Positions 1 to 10,612 of a DNA stretch of 64,000 nt are shown here, one piece after another. Position numbers and translations under genes: made by a program. The number at the start of each line of letters is the position of its first letter. The first letter of the stretch is position 1. The stretch is taken from positions 14,598,665 to 14,662,664 of the forward strand of contig NC_066583.1 in NCBI RefSeq assembly GCF_024323335.1, written 5' to 3'. The stretch comes from Lathyrus oleraceus. Lineage: Eukaryota > Streptophyta > Magnoliopsida > Fabales > Fabaceae. The notes beneath the pieces were generated by a model that ran no database searches, was not told the origin of the DNA, and saw nothing but the letters and a program-made list of their open reading frames with translations.

Positions 1-251
1 TATATCAGCAGAGAATGAAGAAAGCATTCGATAAGAAGGTCAAACCTCGTGTATTTCGAGAAGGTGACCTCGTGCTCAAGAAAGTTTTGTCTTTCGCGCC
101 CGATTCCAGGGGCAAGTGGAGTCCAAACTATGAGGGTCCATATGTTGTTAAGAGAGCCTTTTCAGGCGGTGCACTAATGCTTACAACAATGGATGGGGAG
201 GATTTCACTCGTCCTGTGAATTCAGATGTAGTCAAGAAATACTTTGCCTAA
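1..251 (+). pseudogene. Ogre integrase C-terminal fragment, cut by window edge
   Basis: Codons run in frame from base 3 to the TAA at 249-251. The translated tail is about 82 residues. It contains the basic segment KKVKPRVFREGDLVLKK and the small barrel-like region KWSPNYEGPYVVKRAF seen at the end of Ty3/gypsy integrases, where it helps bind DNA. It is nearly identical to 41443-41781. The ATG at 15 is an internal methionine, not a start. Catalytic integrase residues would lie left of the window and cannot be assessed. Marked as pseudogene because only the tail is visible; the frame itself is intact. Confidence 0.85.
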
Positions 252-287
252 AAAAAAGTATATGCAAAAGAAAAACAGAATAGCTCG

Positions 288-439
288 CTAAGTTGAAAAC
301 CCGAAAGGGCGGCTTAGGCAAAAATGAGCGTCTCGGTGGAGAACCCGAAAGGGAGATCCAGGCAAAAATTAGAGACATGAAAAAAAAAACAGAATTTTGC
401 ATCCCGCTAGATTGAGCACCTCACCCTGGGGCAATCTAG
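288..439 (+). other. Three post-stop hairpin cassettes (GNRA-type)
   Basis: Cassette 1: CTAAG (288-292) pairs with CTTAG (313-317) around CCC-GAAA-GGG (300-309). Cassette 2: CCC-GAAA-GGG at 344-353. Cassette 3: CTAGATTG (407-414) pairs with CAATCTAG (432-439). Each is followed by AGGCAAAAAT(T)AG. The same three occur in Ogre-B at 41835-41984, where the second tetraloop reads GCAA, another GNRA sequence. Confidence 0.6.
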
Positions 440-2720
440 GCAAAAATTAGGGATTTGGCAAGTAACTGCATCCTGACAAGACTTTCTGTTCTACAGCTGT
501 CTTTTCGTCAAAGATTCTCGATTCGTCGTCGACTGAAGCTTCGCATACATCGAGAATCAAATTGGTAGAGAAAGGATCATTATGTTCAATGTAGCCCTCT
601 TCCAATATATATCACTGATTTCAAATTTGTACAGATCTATGGAGTCCTGCCATTTGCAGACTACCATTCCATCAAATCAATTTGAGCTTTTATCCAATTA
701 TTTGCACTCTTATTTGTTTCAAATCAACAAATGTTTTACATGTTTTAATTGATAAAATGTCATTTTTTTAAACAAAACATATTTTTTCAAAATCATTTTT
801 CAAACAAAGTGGATATTCACAATGATGAAAGGATACTTAAGAATTTCTCAGTGCTCTCCCGAGGGTGGCATGATTCCCAACAGGTAAGACATTTTGTTCA
901 TATTCCTGGCATGGCTGTATTCTTTCTCCAGACTGTTTTTTGGGGTTCCCCCCAAGCAGAATTGTTGTTGGGTTTTCTCCCAAACAGAGTTTCTGTGGAG
1001 ATTCTATATCCCTAGAGCAGAGCGCTTGTGGAAGACTTCGTTTTTTCTCCAGCAGTAGTCTCTCCCCAGCATGGTTGATTTCCTCTTGGAAAATTCAGTT
1101 GGTGGATTGACACCCCGTTACTTTATCCTTTTCCCCGGTGAAGTCGCTAGTGGAGTTGTTGATATCTCCCCATCAGAAGTGCTTGTTGAGGTTTTCACCT
1201 CTTATCCCTTCAGCAGAGCAGTGATTATTTCCTCCTCAGCAGTTGTGGTATTTTGTGAAGGTTCAGTGTTTGGCGGTCAATCCCCAACTATCCTTCTCTT
1301 TCTCAGGCAAATCTCCAGTAGTTTGGTTGCATGGCGGATGATCTTCCCCTGCAGAGATTGGTTGATCTCCCGATGTTTTAATCCTCAGTAGAGTTGCTTG
1401 TGCAGCCATATTCTACTTGTGTGTTCTGTTCTCTTCAGCAGTTCTTGCCTGTGCAGTGAACTCTTTGTTTCCCAGTCGAGACTGATGATATCTCTTGCAG
1501 AAATCTCTTGATTTTCTCTACATCCCCAACAGATTTGCTTCAGTAGCAATCTCTGCCTGCTGTGAACTTTTGTTCCCCAGTTGGGTCGACCGTTGATCCA
1601 TCACTCAGGGACTTGGTGTTTCCCTTGATATCTTTGATCTTTTGCCTCCCCGCAGATTTTTGCTTTTCAGCATTTGGATCTCCAGCAGATTGGCTTTCCA
1701 GTTGGATTTCTGATATTTTCCTCTAGAGGTGTAGTACCGGGCGTTTGATTCCTGGGCCTGTTTGTGTTAGAAATGTCTGTTTTGTCAGCATTCATCAAAC
1801 ATACATCACGCATATTCATGCATAAATCATAAACATACAGATATTCATGCTGCACTTTTGCCATATATCTTTTGTTTGTTGTCTCCTGCTAATGGTGATA
1901 CAGATCTCTCCAATAAATCTTCCCAAGCAGATGTCGGGTGTCTAATCTCTCAATTTAGAGTCATCCCCTTAAGCAGAAAATGTCAATCTTTTCCTGCCAT
2001 TTCACCATTGAGATGCACCCTCGTGGATGACGGTTATTTCTGCTCCCTCCCAACACATAATGGGATGGGTTTTCCCTTTTGAGTTCTATCCTCATTAGGA
2101 CGAGTCTTGATTCAGTCCGCCTTTTGGTTCGATCCCAAATTGGCCCTTTCTCAACTGTCTCTCGTGCTTCCCTGTGGTATAAATGAATAGTTGCTCACTA
2201 ACCGACGCTCATTCATCTTATCCTCAGTGGAACCTTTTGGGCCTCTGCCTACAAACTAGCAGTTGTAAGTCCTATCTTTGCGGTTTTTTCTACCTACTAC
2301 CCGGTAGTTGTAAACCCGTTTTCTCCCCTAACGGAGTTAACTTTGTTGTTCATCCCAACCGATGACAATTCCCTTTCTGTGGTTTTCTACCCGATCTTTG
2401 GTAGATGTAATCCCCTATTTGTGGTTATCTTCATCTAGTTCTCGATGTTGATTTTCCCTTTGTTTGGATAAGTTGCTTGAATAAGCACTTATATCCTCAA
2501 CAACTCTTTTGTGGGTAATTGCCGTATGATAGCAATTTTATCCCCAGCGGGTCCTTTCACCGTTTGCCAGTGATTGTATTCCCCGGATCATTGATTTTCA
2601 TCAATGTATTCCTAGCGAGTCTTCTTTCATTTACCCTTTCGTGGTAATGTCAGTTGCTCCTTTTGATTGGTCATCATTTATATACCTAGTTTGGTATCCC
2701 GAGGCCTTTCTTTTCGGATG

Positions 2721-3218
2721 ATTTATCCTTTAACAACCTACAACCCGGTTTAGGATAATCTTCCATGCGAGTTTATTATCTACGTTTTGACGGCAATAGA
2801 TAATATATCTCATGCGCTCTTTGGTCAATCTTTTGATTGTTTTCACCATCAGAGTAAGATTCGTATTCCTTGTGGAATCGAATGTCCATCCTATAAACAA
2901 GTCTGCTTTTCTAGCTTTCTTCAGGATGATGAGTGTCTTGGAACACAAACCAATTCACGATTTTGGTCGATCTATCCTTTAACAACCTACAACCCGGTTC
3001 AGGATAATCTTCCATGCGAGTTTATTATCTACGTTTTGACGGCAATAGATAATATATCTCATGCACTCTTTGGTTGAATCCTTTGTTTGTTTCCCCAACT
3101 GAGTAAGATTTGCATTCTTTACAGAATCAAATGTCCATCCTATAAACAAGTCTGCTTTTCTAGCTTTCTTCAGGATGATGAGTGTTTTGGAACACACACC
3201 AATTCACGCCTTGGTCGG
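2721..3218 (+). repeat. 249 bp tandem duplication in Ogre-A 3' UTR
   Basis: Two adjacent copies begin at 2721 and 2970, each starting around TTATCCTTTAACAACC, with a partial third copy near 3219-3260. Each unit carries stem-loops: one with arms TATTATCTA/TAGATAATA (2774-2805 in copy 1) and one with arms ATTCG-ATTCC/GGAAT-CGAAT (2859-2883; ATTTG-ATTCT/AGAAT-CAAAT at 3108-3132 in copy 2). Confidence 0.85.
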
Positions 3219-3929
3219 TCACCTGTAACATACCTACAACCCGGTATCCTTGGTGTTCCTTCCTGTCTGCTCCCTTTTGCGACCTTGGTCCCCTGTTGGA
3301 GTCAGATTTTCCCTGAGTTTACCTTTTTCAGGTTTTCCTCAGATGATTTTGGTTGATTGATATCTCTCACCCGTACACAGGTCTTAGATATTCATTCTTC
3401 CTGAGTATGTTACTCACTAACCGGTAACATCTCATTCCTTTGGTTTCCCCTAGATAATCTTCAACTAGATTTCCCCAGCGGAATTGTGGTTACTTCTCTT
3501 TTTGTTGTGTTGGTGTTATTCCCAACACACGCATTCTGTGAGTCTGTTTGAGTCTTTCCAATGGATGTGTCTTCCTTTGGAATCTCTCTTTTCCCCAGTC
3601 TAGTCTTTAGTTTCAAGTCGTGCCCTGCTCGCGCAATGTCAGTTTTTTCCCAAATCATAGTCGTGTCCTGCTCACGCATCTTTTTTCTTTTTCTTATCCC
3701 CATAAGAGTCTTGTTAGAGTCTCTATTCCTGGCGAGTGTATTACTCCGATGGATCGTCTTTTCTTCTTTGTGGACCCATTCCCCACAAATTTTTTATTTA
3801 TGTTGCATCCATACATCTGCATCATGAGGTCTCTCAGGGACCAAAATTTGTCTCATTATGGTTATTTAAGCCCATTCTACCGCGTCAAGATGAAGATTTC
3901 TAAGCTTCACTTCTCCGGCTAGAATGACC

Positions 3930-3944
3930 TTAAATAAGGGCATC
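3930..3944 (+). other. Polypurine-tract region of Ogre-A
   Basis: A purine-rich AAATAAGGG followed by CATC lies directly before the LTR start at 3945. Ogre-B has AAATAGGGGCATC at the same place. In LTR elements this tract primes plus-strand DNA synthesis. Confidence 0.55.
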
Positions 3945-4173
3945 TGTAAGACCCCAATTTTGTCCCTAAGATCCCTCATGGCATCATATCATATCATACA
4001 TTGCCTCAAGGATCATTGTGCACCTTGCCTCCTTCCTTGTGGGTTGGTTATCTTTTTGAGAGTGATTCTTGATCACCAAGCATGTTTTGCATTTGTATAT
4101 CATTGCTTTTTCTTTTACCACTAACCAAAAGTACAAAAATATGTCATCTAACCTTGTTACTTGCAGATGAAGC
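3945..4173 (+). mobile_element. Ogre-A 3' LTR, first piece (before copia insertion)
   Basis: Starts TGTAAGACCCCAATTTTG, as do both LTRs of Ogre-B. The LTR is cut at 4173 by the copia element. The five bases 4169-4173 (GAAGC) are the target duplication repeated at 12308-12312. Confidence 0.9.
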
Positions 4174-4944
4174 TGTAGGTGTTTAATTGGCTGCATTATA
4201 TGGTAAAACACTAATGTCTTGACTGATGTCATGACATGTATGTGTGACTACATTGTAGTTACTGCAGGACTAGCTAACACAGGATTATTGAATGCTGTGA
4301 CATTCATACCTGTCAACAGATACTAAGGAACAGAAGTTCTGTTAGAACTTAGTATTCATTTGCAGTCTGGTTATCAAGGAAGAACCAGACCTGGCATAAG
4401 GCTTACTGACTGAATGTCAAACTGGATGTTGTGACATTCATCATTGACAGCAGCTACTGAAGATTAGGCAAAGTGGTGTTCTGCTATACTTCAGCATATT
4501 ACTTAGTTTGTTCTTCAAGAGAATAACAGAACTAACTTAAGGCCAATTGTGTAAATGTTAAGTTGGACACTTTGACATTTATTAATGTAAGCTGTTACTG
4601 TAGTATGGTCATTTTGATCATGTACAGGTCAGCAAATTTGTACAGTCTGTTTTCTGGAAAAACAGACTCAGCATATGGACCTTGATGTCAAGCTGAATGT
4701 CGTGACATTCATTCCTGACAGCATATGCTAAATTGTAGGTTGTTCAGTTTTCTGTTTCAGCTTTTTCTCAGGCTATTCTTTAGGGATTCAACAGCTGAGA
4801 GAAAATCCAGGAAATCAACAACCAAGCTACATTCAATGAACCTGACAAATAGCCTATTTGTTAGCAACCTAAATGTTGAATTTGAGGGAACTTGTGTGAC
4901 CTAAAATTCAGGAAAATACAGGTGCAAAAGCCCAGGTGCTGCAA

Positions 4945-4952
4945 TATAAAAA
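4945..4952 (+). promoter_or_regulatory. TATA box of copia-A 5' LTR
   Basis: TATAAAAA at 4945-4952, followed by GGAAGGCATTCC. The identical copy in the 3' LTR lies at 11717-11724. The position in the middle of the LTR fits the U3/R border. The start site is inferred, not visible. Confidence 0.65.
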
Positions 4953-5128
4953 GGAAGGCATTCCTTCATTCAGTCTCGGGGATTTTGAAGCGTGAAGAGT
5001 CAGTGTGTCCATCATACTTCACTGCTGTATTTTGTGAGTCTAGTATTAGACGTATCCTGTAAGCCAAGCCATTATCAAGTAGATGATTGCTTTGGCATAG
5101 GGTGTTCATTGAGTTGTAAGTGTTGTGT

Positions 5129-5216
5129 CACTCAAAGCTTTTAAGCGTGAGTGCTGTGTATCTTGATTTAAGCTGTGAAGCATAATCAAGAGTTGTTTTT
5201 GAAGTGTGACTTCAAA
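5129..5216 (+). other. Hairpin cluster in copia-A LTR leader
   Basis: Three successive inverted repeats: CACTCA/TGAGTG (5129-5134, 5148-5153); CTTGATT/AATCAAG (5162-5168, 5184-5190) enclosing TAAGCTGTGAAGCAT; and TTTGAAGT/ACTTCAAA (5198-5205, 5209-5216) around GTG. The middle one belongs to a family repeated at 10543-10612 and, on the minus strand, at 59381-59525. Confidence 0.65.
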
Positions 5217-5537
5217 GTGTCTTTAATATCACTGAGGTGATTGAGGGGGAGTGAGTAGGAACTCTGATCTTAGGTTAAGATTGAAATTGCATTGGGTAGG
5301 GATTAAGTGATAAGTTGTAAACGGGTGAGTTTAGCTTTGAATTGATACTACTAATAGTGGATTTCCTCCCTGGCTTGGTAGCCCCCAGATGTAGGTCATG
5401 TTGGACTGAACTGGGTGAACAATTACTTGTGTTATTTACTGCACTTACTGTTAAGTTCTGCATAATCCCTGTCTGTGCAGAATTGGATGTCATAACAACC
5501 AGTGTGACATCCAAAGTCTGATAACTAGAATTTCAAT

Positions 5538-5549
5538 TGGCATCAGAGC
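5538..5549 (+). other. copia-A primer binding site (tRNA-Met initiator type)
   Basis: TGGCATCAGAGC starts two bases after the 5' LTR end. It resembles the usual plant copia primer site, complementary to the initiator methionine tRNA 3' end, with one difference. Confidence 0.8.
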
Positions 5550-5605
5550 AGGCACCCTGCCTGTGAAGTTCTGGGTGAGATCTAGGGAAGTTACTTTCTA
5601 GTACC

Positions 5606-8600
5606 ATGGACAAGGATTTAGGACACTCAAACAGACCACCCATGTTGGATGGATCTAATTATGATGACTGGAAGCCTCGCATGATAGCCTTCTTAAGGTC
5701 TCTAGACAGCAAAGTCTGGAGAGCTGTCAACAAGGGATGGGAACATCCAACGAGGACTGATGAAGATGGAGTCAGTGTGCAGATTCCCGAAGAAGATTGG
5801 GACAAGGAACAAGAGGCATTAGCTCTTCGAAACTCCAAAGCCTTGAATGCACTGTTCAATGGAATCACTAAGAACATCTTCAGGCTGGTGCACCATTGTG
5901 AACTAGCTAAGGAAGTTTGGGATACCCTCAAGGTAACTCATGAAGGTACTTCCAAGGTGAAGATGTCCAAACTTCAGATGTTGACAACCAAGTTTGAAAA
6001 TCTGAGGATGAAAGAGGATGAGACTATTCATGACTTTCACATGAATATTCTTGAAATTGCAAACACCTCTGGTGGACTAGGTGAGAAAATTACTGAAGAG
6101 AAACTTGTAAGAAAGATTCTCAGGTCCTTGCCTAAGAGGTTTGCTATGAAGGTCACTGCCATAGAGGAGGCTCAGGACATCAGCAATATGAAGGTAGATG
6201 AGCTCATTGGTTCTCTCCAAACCTTTGAAATGGGCTTAGGTGAGTATGCTGAGAAGAAGAAAAGCATAGCCTTTATATCAAATGCTGAAGAGGAGTCAGA
6301 AGAAGGATATACAGGAGGTGATGAAAGTATATCAGAAGCCTTAGCCATGCTTGGGAGGCAATTCAACAAGTTCATGAAGAAGATTGATCAAAGAGGTAGA
6401 CCTAATGTCAAGAACATCCCGTCTGACATTAAGAAAAGATCAGCTTCTGAGGAGAAGGTCAACCATGGGAAGGGAATCCAGTGTCATGGCTGTGAAGGGT
6501 ATGGACATGTCAGAGCTGAATGCCCTACTTACCTCAAATTGCAAAATAAGGGGCTAGCTATCACATGGTCTGAAGGAGATTCTGAAAGTGAATCTGAAGG
6601 AGAATCTGCCAAACATGTCACTGCACTAACCAGTGTGTGTGTCTCTGAAGATGACACAAGTGCAGATGAGCTGACATTTGATGAACTTGCTGAAGCATAT
6701 AAGAAGCTATGTACCACCAGTGCAGAAGTGCGTGCACAAGGAGAAAAGCAGAAGAAACTCATCAAGGAACTGGAAGATGAGAGACATAAGCAACTGTCTG
6801 CCATAGAGGGGCTAAATGATGAGATAGCCCTTCTGACCTCCAAGCTGAACCAGATGACCAAATCCATCAGAATGATGAATAAGGGAACTGACACCTTGGA
6901 AGAAATTCTAAAGGTGGGACAGCAGTCTGGAACCAAATCTGGGCTAGGATTTGGAAAAAGAACTGAACACAAACGCCCAAAGGCTAGAGTTCAGAAGTTC
7001 AAGCAGATGTCAAAGCCAATGTCTCAACATCAAGGAGCTAGGATGAATGATCATCAGAAGAGGAAATACCAGAATTGGAGGTGTCACCACTGTGGCAGGC
7101 TTGGTCATATAAAAGCCTTTTGCTACTGGATTCAAGGCTTCCCTAACAGAGCCTCACATGTCAGACCTAAGCATAAAACACGTAAGCGATGTGTTCCCAT
7201 TAAGAAGCAACAATGGTATGCTAGGATAGCACACACTGCCCTAAGGGCTTCTTCCAGAGAAGACTGGTACTTTGACAGTGGATGCTCAAGACATATGACT
7301 GGTATGGAAAATCTACTGGTAGATATTCAACCTCACACCACCAGCTATGTGACTTTTGGTGATGGTGCCAAAGGAAAAATAAGAGGTGTGGGCAAACTGG
7401 ACTGTTTTGGAGTGCCAAAACTGAACAATGTGCTGTTAGTAAGAGGACTAACTGCAAACCTCATCAGCATAAGTCAGCTGTGTGATCAAGGTTTTCATGT
7501 TCAGTTTACTAAGGAGCTGTGCATTGTGACAAATGGTGACAATCAGGAAGTTATGAGAGGAACCAGGTCCAAAGACAACTGCTACCTGTGGGAACCTGAT
7601 CTCTCTAACTTTTCCACAACATGCTCCTCAGCCAAGGAAGAACAGGAGGTGAAGCTGTGGCATAGAAGACTTGGACATCTCCACTTACGGGGAATGAAGA
7701 AGATCATATCCAAGGAAGCAGTCAGAGGAATGCCAAAGCTTCTGATTGATGAAGGAAGAGTCTGTGGAGAATGCCAAGTGGGCAAGCAAACCAAGATGTC
7801 ACACCCAAAGCTGGGACATTCCACAACCTCCAGAGTTCTGGAACTGCTGCACATGGACCTAATGGGACCTATGCAGGTTGAAAGTCTTGGTGGGAAGAAG
7901 TATGCCTACATGGTGGTTGATGACCATTCCAGATACACGTGGATAAGCTTCATCAGAGAGAAGTCAGATACATTTGATGTCTTCAAAGATCTGTGCATAA
8001 GACTTCAAAGGGAAAAGGACAGTTGTGTGGTCCGGATTAGAAGTGATCATGGTACTGAATTCAAGAATTCCAAGTTTGACGAGTTTTGCTCATCTGAAGG
8101 AATAAGCCATGAGTTCTCCTCCCCTATAACTCCTCAGCAGAATGGAATAGTTGAAAGAAAAAATAGAACTATTCAAGAATCTGCCAGAGCAATGATTCAT
8201 GCAAAGAAGCTCCCTATGCACTTTTGGGCTGAAGCAATGAATACCGCGTGCTATGTTCACAACAGAGTCACCTTGAGAAAAGGAACCTCCTCCACTCTGT
8301 ATGAAATATGGAAGGGCAGAAAACCCACTGTGAAGTACTTTCATATTTTTGGAAGTAAATGCTACATTCTCACAGATCGTGAACAGAGAAGGAAGCTAGA
8401 TCCCAAAAGTGATGAAGGCGTATTTCTGGGATACTCCACTAACAGCAGAGCCTATAGTGTGTTCAACTACAGGACCAATGTCCTGATGGAGTCCATAAAT
8501 GTCATTGTGGATGATAAAGAGGAAGGAACCGATGTCATGGAGGATGTTGAAACATTCCTTGACAGTCCAGTCAAGCCTGAAGAAGTACAGGAACCTTCTC

Positions 8601-10278
8601 CTGAATGTGAAGTAGAAGCACCCACCAAAGTGCCATCTATCAGAATTCAGAAAGACCACCCTAAGGATCTTATCATAGGGGATACCACCAGTGGTGTAAC
8701 TACCAGGTCAAGAGGAATAAACTCAAATTCCTGCTTTGTTTCCAAGGTTGAACCAAAGAATGTGAAAGAAGTCCTGACTGATGAATACTGGATCATTGCC
8801 ATGCAAGAGGAACTCGAGCAGTTCACAAGGCATGAAGTATGGGAGTGGGTTCCAAGACCTGAAGGGTCCAACATCATTGGTACCAAGTGGATCTACAAAA
8901 ACAAATCTGATGAGAAAGGAGTAATTACTAGAAATAAAGCAAGACTAGTAGCTCAAGGATACACTCAAGTTGAAGGAGTAGACTTTGATGAGACATTTGC
9001 TCCTGTGGCTAGACTTGAGTCCATCAGATTGCTGTTGGGGGTAGCATGCATCCTGTTAAGCTGTTCCAAATGGATGTGAAGAGTGCATTCTTGAATGGCT
9101 ACCTGAATGAAGAAGTCTATGTGGAACAACCCAAAGGGTTCTGTGATCCTAACCAACCTGAGCATGTATACAAGTTGAAGAAAGCCTTGTATGGGTTGAA
9201 GCAAGCACCCAGAGCTTGGTATGAAAGGTTAACCGAATTTCTGACCTCAAATGGATACAGAAAGGGTGGCATAGATAAAACCTTGTTTGTGAAGGATGAA
9301 GAAGGCAAACTCATGATAGCTCAAATCTATGTTGATGATATAGTCTTTGGTGGAATGTCAGAACAAATGGTTAAAAAATTTGTTCACCAGATGCAGTCTG
9401 AGTTTGAAATGAGTCTAGTGGGAGAACTGACCTATTTCCTTGGAATGCAAGTAAACCAAATGGAGGACTCTATGTTTCTCTCCCAAAGCAAGTATGCCAA
9501 GAACATAGTTAAGAAGTTTGGTATGGATCATGCCAGGCACAAGAGGACTCCTGCTCCTACTCATCTGAAGTTAACCAAAGATGATGGAGGGCCTAGTGTT
9601 GATCAATGCCTGTACAGAAGCATGATAGGTAGTCTGCTGTATCTAACTGCAAGTAGACCTGACATTTCCTATGCAGTTGGAGTGTGTGCCAGATACCAAG
9701 CAGAGCCCAAGGTGAGCCACTTGAATCAAGTCAAAAGGATTCTCAAGTACATCAATGGGACGTGTGACTATGGGATGCTGTATTCACATGGGTCTAAGCC
9801 TGTCCTATCTGGGTACTGTGATGCTGATTGGGCTGGAAGTGCTGATGACAGAAAAAGCACATCAGGTGGATGTTTCTTCTTAGGAGAAAACCTCATATCG
9901 TGGTTCAGCAAGAAGCAGAACTGTGTCTCTCTGTCCACTGCAGAGGCTGAATACATAGCTGCTGGAAGCAGTTGCTCCCAACTGGTTTGGATGAAACAAA
10001 TGCTCACTGAGTACAATGTCACTCAAAATGTCATGACATTGTTCTGTGATAATCTCAGTGCCATCAACATCTCCAAGAATCCCATCCAACATAGCAGGAC
10101 CAAACATATTGACATTAGGCACCACTTCATCAGAGATCTGGTGGAAGACAAGGTGATCACTTTGGAACATGTAGCCACGGATCTTCAACTGGCTGACATA
10201 TTTACAAAGGCTCTGGATGCTACTCAGTTTGAAAACTTAAGGAGCAAACTGGGAATATGTCTCTCTGAGACCTTATAG
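5606..10278 (+). pseudogene. copia-A gag-pol polyprotein with one frameshift in RT
   Basis: One ATG-started frame (5606-9079) encodes gag, protease, integrase and the start of RT; the rest of RT and RNase H continue one frame back, open from 9013 to the TAG at 10276-10278. The net shift is -1, near 9045-9056. Visible parts are a gag domain (residues about 10-210), two CX2CX4HX4C knuckles (from residues 293 and 493), the aspartic protease DSG (D557), an integrase H-H-C-C region (about 683-730), and the integrase core D751, D814, E850 with 35 residues between the last two. RT has YVDD at 9328-9339, and RNase H motifs follow to about 10220. It would make capsid, process itself, copy RNA and integrate cDNA. 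Apart from the frameshift I see no disabling change. Confidence 0.95.
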
Positions 10279-10542
10279 CAACCACTGATGTTTGGGATAA
10301 ATTGCTTAATATCTCTGACTATTAAATAATTTGGACTAGGCTATGATTGGTCAACAGATCATAGCTATGCTGCTTGCAACAAGGGTGGATACAAGAGGGT
10401 AAGGAGACACCCTACAGAGAGAAGGCCACTGTACCTGCAGAAGTTCAAGGATGCTGTTCATGCAGGAGTGGTTCTGGATGTCAGAAACAAAATCATGGCA
10501 TCTGATATGGTGGTACCTACTGTAAAGAAAAAGTGGGTGATC

Positions 10543-10612
10543 ACTTGATCGAAGCTGTGAAGCAAGATCAAGTGGATGTTAACTTGGTTGAAACTGTGAA
10601 GTAAAACCAAGT
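10543..10612 (+). other. Tandem pair of GTGA-loop stem-loops
   Basis: First: ACTTGATC (10543-10550) pairs with GATCAAGT (10566-10573) around GAAGCTGTGAAGCAA. Second: ACTTGGTT (10582-10589) pairs with AACCAAGT (10605-10612) around GAAACTGTGAAGTAA. Both loops are 15 nt and hold an inner 3 bp stem (GCT/AGC versus ACT/AGT) closing GTGA. Both stems differ by compensating changes. Confidence 0.7.

Larger units (their letters stand above)
252..3944 (+). other. Ogre-A 3' untranslated region
   Basis: About 3.7 kb between the integrase stop and the 3' LTR with no convincing reading frame. It starts with three hairpin cassettes (288-439), continues with T/C-rich text in which variants of CCCCAGCAGAGTTG recur (about 860-1700), and then becomes a dense series of short inverted repeats (about 2180-3450), including a 249 bp tandem duplication. 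The Ogre-B counterpart (41782-46675) is about 1.2 kb longer. Ogre 3' UTRs are known to be hypervariable and repeat-rich. Confidence 0.8.
4174..5535 (+). mobile_element. copia-A 5' LTR
   Basis: The upstream part holds four degenerate units of about 135 bp, marked by TGACATTCAT-like words near 4296, 4431, 4571 and 4701, with self-complementary segments between them. A TATA box lies at 4945-4952. Three hairpins follow at 5129-5216, about 185-270 bases downstream of the TATA box and so probably in the RNA leader. Confidence 0.95.

Noticed and set aside
749..2365. Several 60-106 codon frames in the Ogre-A 3' UTR
   Set aside because: No family resemblance, not kept at the matching place of Ogre-B, and the text is explained by repeats and hairpins.
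5659..9314. Minus-strand frames within copia gag-pol
   Set aside because: Shadows of the coding strand.
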